From NCBI RefSeq assembly GCF_900220965.1, contig NZ_OBQC01000001.1:186001-250000 (forward strand): a stretch of 64,000 nucleotides of DNA. Direction: 5' to 3'. The position numbers and the translations under genes were made by a program. Source of the stretch: Ureibacillus acetophenoni. Its GTDB lineage: Bacteria > Bacillota > Bacilli > Bacillales_A > Planococcaceae. Below are positions 61,336 through 64,000 of the stretch, in pieces; the first letter of the stretch is position 1; each line of letters begins with the position of its first letter. The notes under the pieces are model-generated. The model worked only from the letters and a program-made list of their open reading frames with translations, was not told where the DNA came from and searched no databases.

Positions 61336-63843
61336 ATGGCTAACATATTAAGTAAAATTTTTGATCCGAACAAAAAAGAACTTAAAAAACTTGAAAAAAA
61401 AGCAGATCAAATAGAGGCACTTGCTTCTCAAATGGAGAAGTTGTCAGACGATGAATTAAAAGAAAAAACAACGGAATTTAAACAACGTTATCAAGATGGC
61501 GAAACGTTAGAAAAAATGCTACCTGAAGCATTTGCTGTTTGTCGTGAAGCCTCTAAACGTGTTCTAGGAATGTACCCATTCCGCGTACAATTAATGGGTG
61601 CGGCAGCTCTGAACGACGGAAATATCGCAGAAATGAAAACGGGGGAAGGGAAAACGTTAACTTCCACAATGGCCGTTTATTTAAATGCGTTAACTGGTAA
61701 AGGGGTACACGTTGTTACAGTGAACGAATACCTTGCTACTCGTGACGCTTCCCAAATGGGTGAACTTTATAACTTCCTAGGTTTAACGGTTGGTTTAAAT
61801 TTAAACAGCTTATCAAAAGAAGAAAAACGTGAAGCATATGCTGCGGACATTACATATACAACGAACAACGAATTAGGGTTCGACTATTTACGTGACAACA
61901 TGGTTCTTTATAAAGAAGACCGTGTTCAACGTCCATTGTATTACGCAGTAATTGACGAAGTTGACTCGATTTTAATTGATGAAGCACGTACACCTTTAAT
62001 CATTTCTGGACAAGCTGGTAAATCAGCGAAACTTTATGTTCAGTCAAATGCATTTGTACGCATGTTGAAACCGGAAGAAGATTATACGTACGAAGAAACA
62101 ACTAAAGGTGTTACGTTAACGGAAAGCGGAATTTCCAAAGCTGAAAAAGCATTTGGTGTAGATAATTTATTTGATTTAACACATGTACGTCTATTACATG
62201 CAATTAATCAATCATTAAAAGCTCATGCTTCTATGCATCGTGACGTAGACTATGTTGTACAGGAAGGCGAAATCGTAATCGTTGACGGCTTCACTGGTCG
62301 TTTAATGAAAGGCCGTCGTTACTCAGATGGTTTACACCAAGCAATTGAAGCTAAAGAAGGCGTTGAGATTCAAAACGAATCGATGACAATGGCAACAATT
62401 ACGTTCCAAAACTACTTCCGTATGTATGAAAAACTATCTGGTATGACAGGTACGGCGAAAACGGAAGAAGAAGAGTTCCGTAATATTTACAACATGCAAG
62501 TAATTGCAATTCCAACGAATAAACCAATTGCACGTCAAGACAAACCAGATTTAATCTTCGCTACAATGGATGGGAAGTTTAAGGCGGTTGCGAATGATAT
62601 TGCAGAACGCCACAAAGCTGGGCAACCTGTATTAGTTGGTACAGTTGCAATTGAAACATCGGAAATTATTTCGAATCTATTAACTAAATATAAAATTCCA
62701 CATAATGTGTTGAACGCGAAAAACCATGAACGTGAAGCAGAAATTATTTTAGATGCTGGTAAACGTGGTGCGGTAACAATCGCGACGAACATGGCTGGTC
62801 GTGGTACAGACATTAAACTTGGTGAAGGTGTTCTAGAGCTTGGTGGTCTTGCGGTTATTGGTACAGAGCGTCATGAATCACGCCGTATTGATAATCAGCT
62901 GCGCGGTCGTTCTGGTCGTCAAGGAGACCCTGGTATTACACAATTCTACCTTTCACTTGAAGATGAGTTAATGCGTCGTTTCGGTTCAGATAAAATGAAA
63001 GCGATGATGACACGTCTTGGTATGGATGATTCTCAACCGATTCAGTCTGGTATGGTTTCAAGAGCTGTTGAAGGTGCACAAAAACGTGTTGAAGGAAATA
63101 ACTTCGACGCTCGTAAACGTTTATTACAATACGATGATGTGTTACGTCAACAACGTGAGATCATTTACCAAGAACGTCGTCAAGTGCTTGAATCTGAAAA
63201 TATGCGTGAGCTTGTGGAATCAATGATTCAAGAATCTATTGAAACAAATGTTGCCGTTCATACGCAAGGTGACCAAAACGAGTGGAACTTAAAAGCTATA
63301 GAAGATTATGTTCAAGGAAATCTTTTAGACGAAGGTGTTGTGACGGTTGCTCACCTAGAAGGTAAGTCTCCTGAAGAAATGATTAACCTCATCTTTGATG
63401 AAGTTCAGAAAAAATATGACGAGAAAGAAGAAGACTTGACTTCCGAACGTATGCGTGAGTTCGAGAAAGTTATCTTACTTCGCTCAATTGATACAAAATG
63501 GATTGACCATATCGATGCAATGGATCAATTACGTCAAGGGATTCATTTACGTGCTTATGGTCAAACGGATCCACTTCGCGAATACCAAAAAGAAGGTTTC
63601 ACAATGTTCGAAGATATGGTTGCTTCGATCCGCGAAGACGTTGCGAAGTACGCAATGAAAGCACAAATCCGAAACAACTTAGAACGTGAAGAAGTAGCGA
63701 AAGGCCAAGCGGTAAACCCGAAAGAAGAAGCTACACCGAAGAAAAAACAACCGGTCCGAAGAGCAGAGAACATCGGACGCAACGACCCATGTCCATGCGG
63801 AAGCGGCAAGAAATACAAAAACTGTCACGGTGCAGCGCAGTAA
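61336..63843 (+). CDS. secA: Preprotein translocase ATPase SecA
   Basis: This 835-residue motor of the general Sec pathway starts at the ATG at 61336 ([11 protein letters not shown]), which matches the usual SecA N-terminus; an in-frame GTG at 61324 overlaps the Shine-Dalgarno region. It has Walker A GEGKTLTS, Walker [35 protein letters not shown], and the C-terminal zinc motif [14 protein letters not shown] for SecB or ribosome contact. Its place after hpf-side genes agrees with B. subtilis, although galU, pgi, pgcA and others are inserted between. With SecA2 it makes this a two-SecA organism. Confidence 0.97.
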   Translation: MANILSKIFDPNKKELKKLEKKADQIEALASQMEKLSDDELKEKTTEFKQRYQDGETLEKMLPEAFAVCREASKRVLGMYPFRVQLMGAAALNDGNIAEMKTGEGKTLTSTMAVYLNALTGKGVHVVTVNEYLATRDASQMGELYNFLGLTVGLNLNSLSKEEKREAYAADITYTTNNELGFDYLRDNMVLYKEDRVQRPLYYAVIDEVDSILIDEARTPLIISGQAGKSAKLYVQSNAFVRMLKPEEDYTYEETTKGVTLTESGISKAEKAFGVDNLFDLTHVRLLHAINQSLKAHASMHRDVDYVVQEGEIVIVDGFTGRLMKGRRYSDGLHQAIEAKEGVEIQNESMTMATITFQNYFRMYEKLSGMTGTAKTEEEEFRNIYNMQVIAIPTNKPIARQDKPDLIFATMDGKFKAVANDIAERHKAGQPVLVGTVAIETSEIISNLLTKYKIPHNVLNAKNHEREAEIILDAGKRGAVTIATNMAGRGTDIKLGEGVLELGGLAVIGTERHESRRIDNQLRGRSGRQGDPGITQFYLSLEDELMRRFGSDKMKAMMTRLGMDDSQPIQSGMVSRAVEGAQKRVEGNNFDARKRLLQYDDVLRQQREIIYQERRQVLESENMRELVESMIQESIETNVAVHTQGDQNEWNLKAIEDYVQGNLLDEGVVTVAHLEGKSPEEMINLIFDEVQKKYDEKEEDLTSERMREFEKVILLRSIDTKWIDHIDAMDQLRQGIHLRAYGQTDPLREYQKEGFTMFEDMVASIREDVAKYAMKAQIRNNLEREEVAKGQAVNPKEEATPKKKQPVRRAENIGRNDPCPCGSGKKYKNCHGAAQ

Positions 63844-63859
63844 GTAAGTGAATTTTCGG

Positions 63860-64000
63860 GACAAAAAATAAAGAATCTCGGAAAAAATGTCTAATAAAAG
63901 CGGGTTTCTGGACAAAAGATCTGGATACTCTGGAAAAGTGTCTCGTAAAAATGATTTACGAGACAAAAACTGGAGAATTTCAGAAAAAGTGTCACGAAAA
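63860..64000 (+). repeat. 51-bp direct repeat array (runs off window edge)
   Basis: GACAAAA starts at 63860, 63911 and 63962, exactly 51 bp apart. Each unit has CTCGGAAAA or CTGGAAAA then TGTC at the same places as in the array at 4023. The array continues past the end of the window. Confidence 0.85.

Overview
The window looks like chromosome of an AT-rich, low-GC Gram-positive rod of the Bacillales. The best match is a Planococcaceae/Caryophanaceae-type motile organism with an S-layer (Lysinibacillus, Psychrobacillus or Solibacillus kind). This is inferred from gene content and order, not from a database search. Supporting features are SLH-domain surface proteins, a secA2-slaP accessory secretion pair, frequent TTG/GTG starts behind strong Shine-Dalgarno sequences, and gene order from degS to secA that follows the Bacillus subtilis degS-degU-degV-comF-flgM...hag...fliDS-hpf-secA block. 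No rRNA, tRNA or CRISPR array was recognised.

Layout. 0-13 kb is a cell-surface region: an SLH-CAP protein, two tandem NlpC/P60-SLH hydrolases, an LCP ligase, a BCAA carrier (brnQ), a third NlpC/P60 enzyme with a good WalR box, an azoreductase, and the S-layer export genes slaP-secA2. 13-29 kb holds tagO, two acetyltransferases, a REP-associated (Y1/HUH) transposase, a large secreted nuclease, cstA, a CPBP protease, a macro-domain protein next to a vWA protein, an LCP/TagU protein and a YigZ-family protein. 29-52.6 kb is the conserved regulation, competence and flagellum block: degS, degU, degV, comFA, comFC, flgM, flgN, flgK, flgL, yviE, fliW, csrA, hag, a methyltransferase-glycosyltransferase fusion (probably for flagellin modification), flaG, fliD, fliT-like, fliS, a PilZ protein and hpf with a long leader. 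52.7-64 kb holds galU, pgi and pgcA (UDP-glucose supply), an XRE regulator with a membrane partner under a double palindromic operator, pdxK, one frameshifted IS3-family element, a VOC protein and secA.

The most unusual content is between genes. Three repeat systems fill nearly every large gap. (1) Dispersed palindromes centred on GTACC-A/T-GGTAC or GTGCC-AGG-TAC have arms that change in a compensatory way; a cognate RAYT-type transposase sits among them. (2) Arrays of a roughly 10-nt word are repeated every 21 bp, with different words at different sites (CGCAARTAA, TTGGCGAATA, TTCTAATAAC). (3) Three arrays have a 51/52-bp unit beginning GACAAAA and containing TGTC. All arrays of types 2 and 3 lie at operon boundaries and read in the same direction.

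How the genes cooperate: SecA2/SlaP would export S-layer and SLH proteins. TagO, the LCP proteins and GalU/Pgi/PgcA would supply and attach wall polymers. NlpC/P60 enzymes would remodel the wall, one apparently under WalR. DegS/DegU, FlgM and the FliW-CsrA-Hag loop would control motility.
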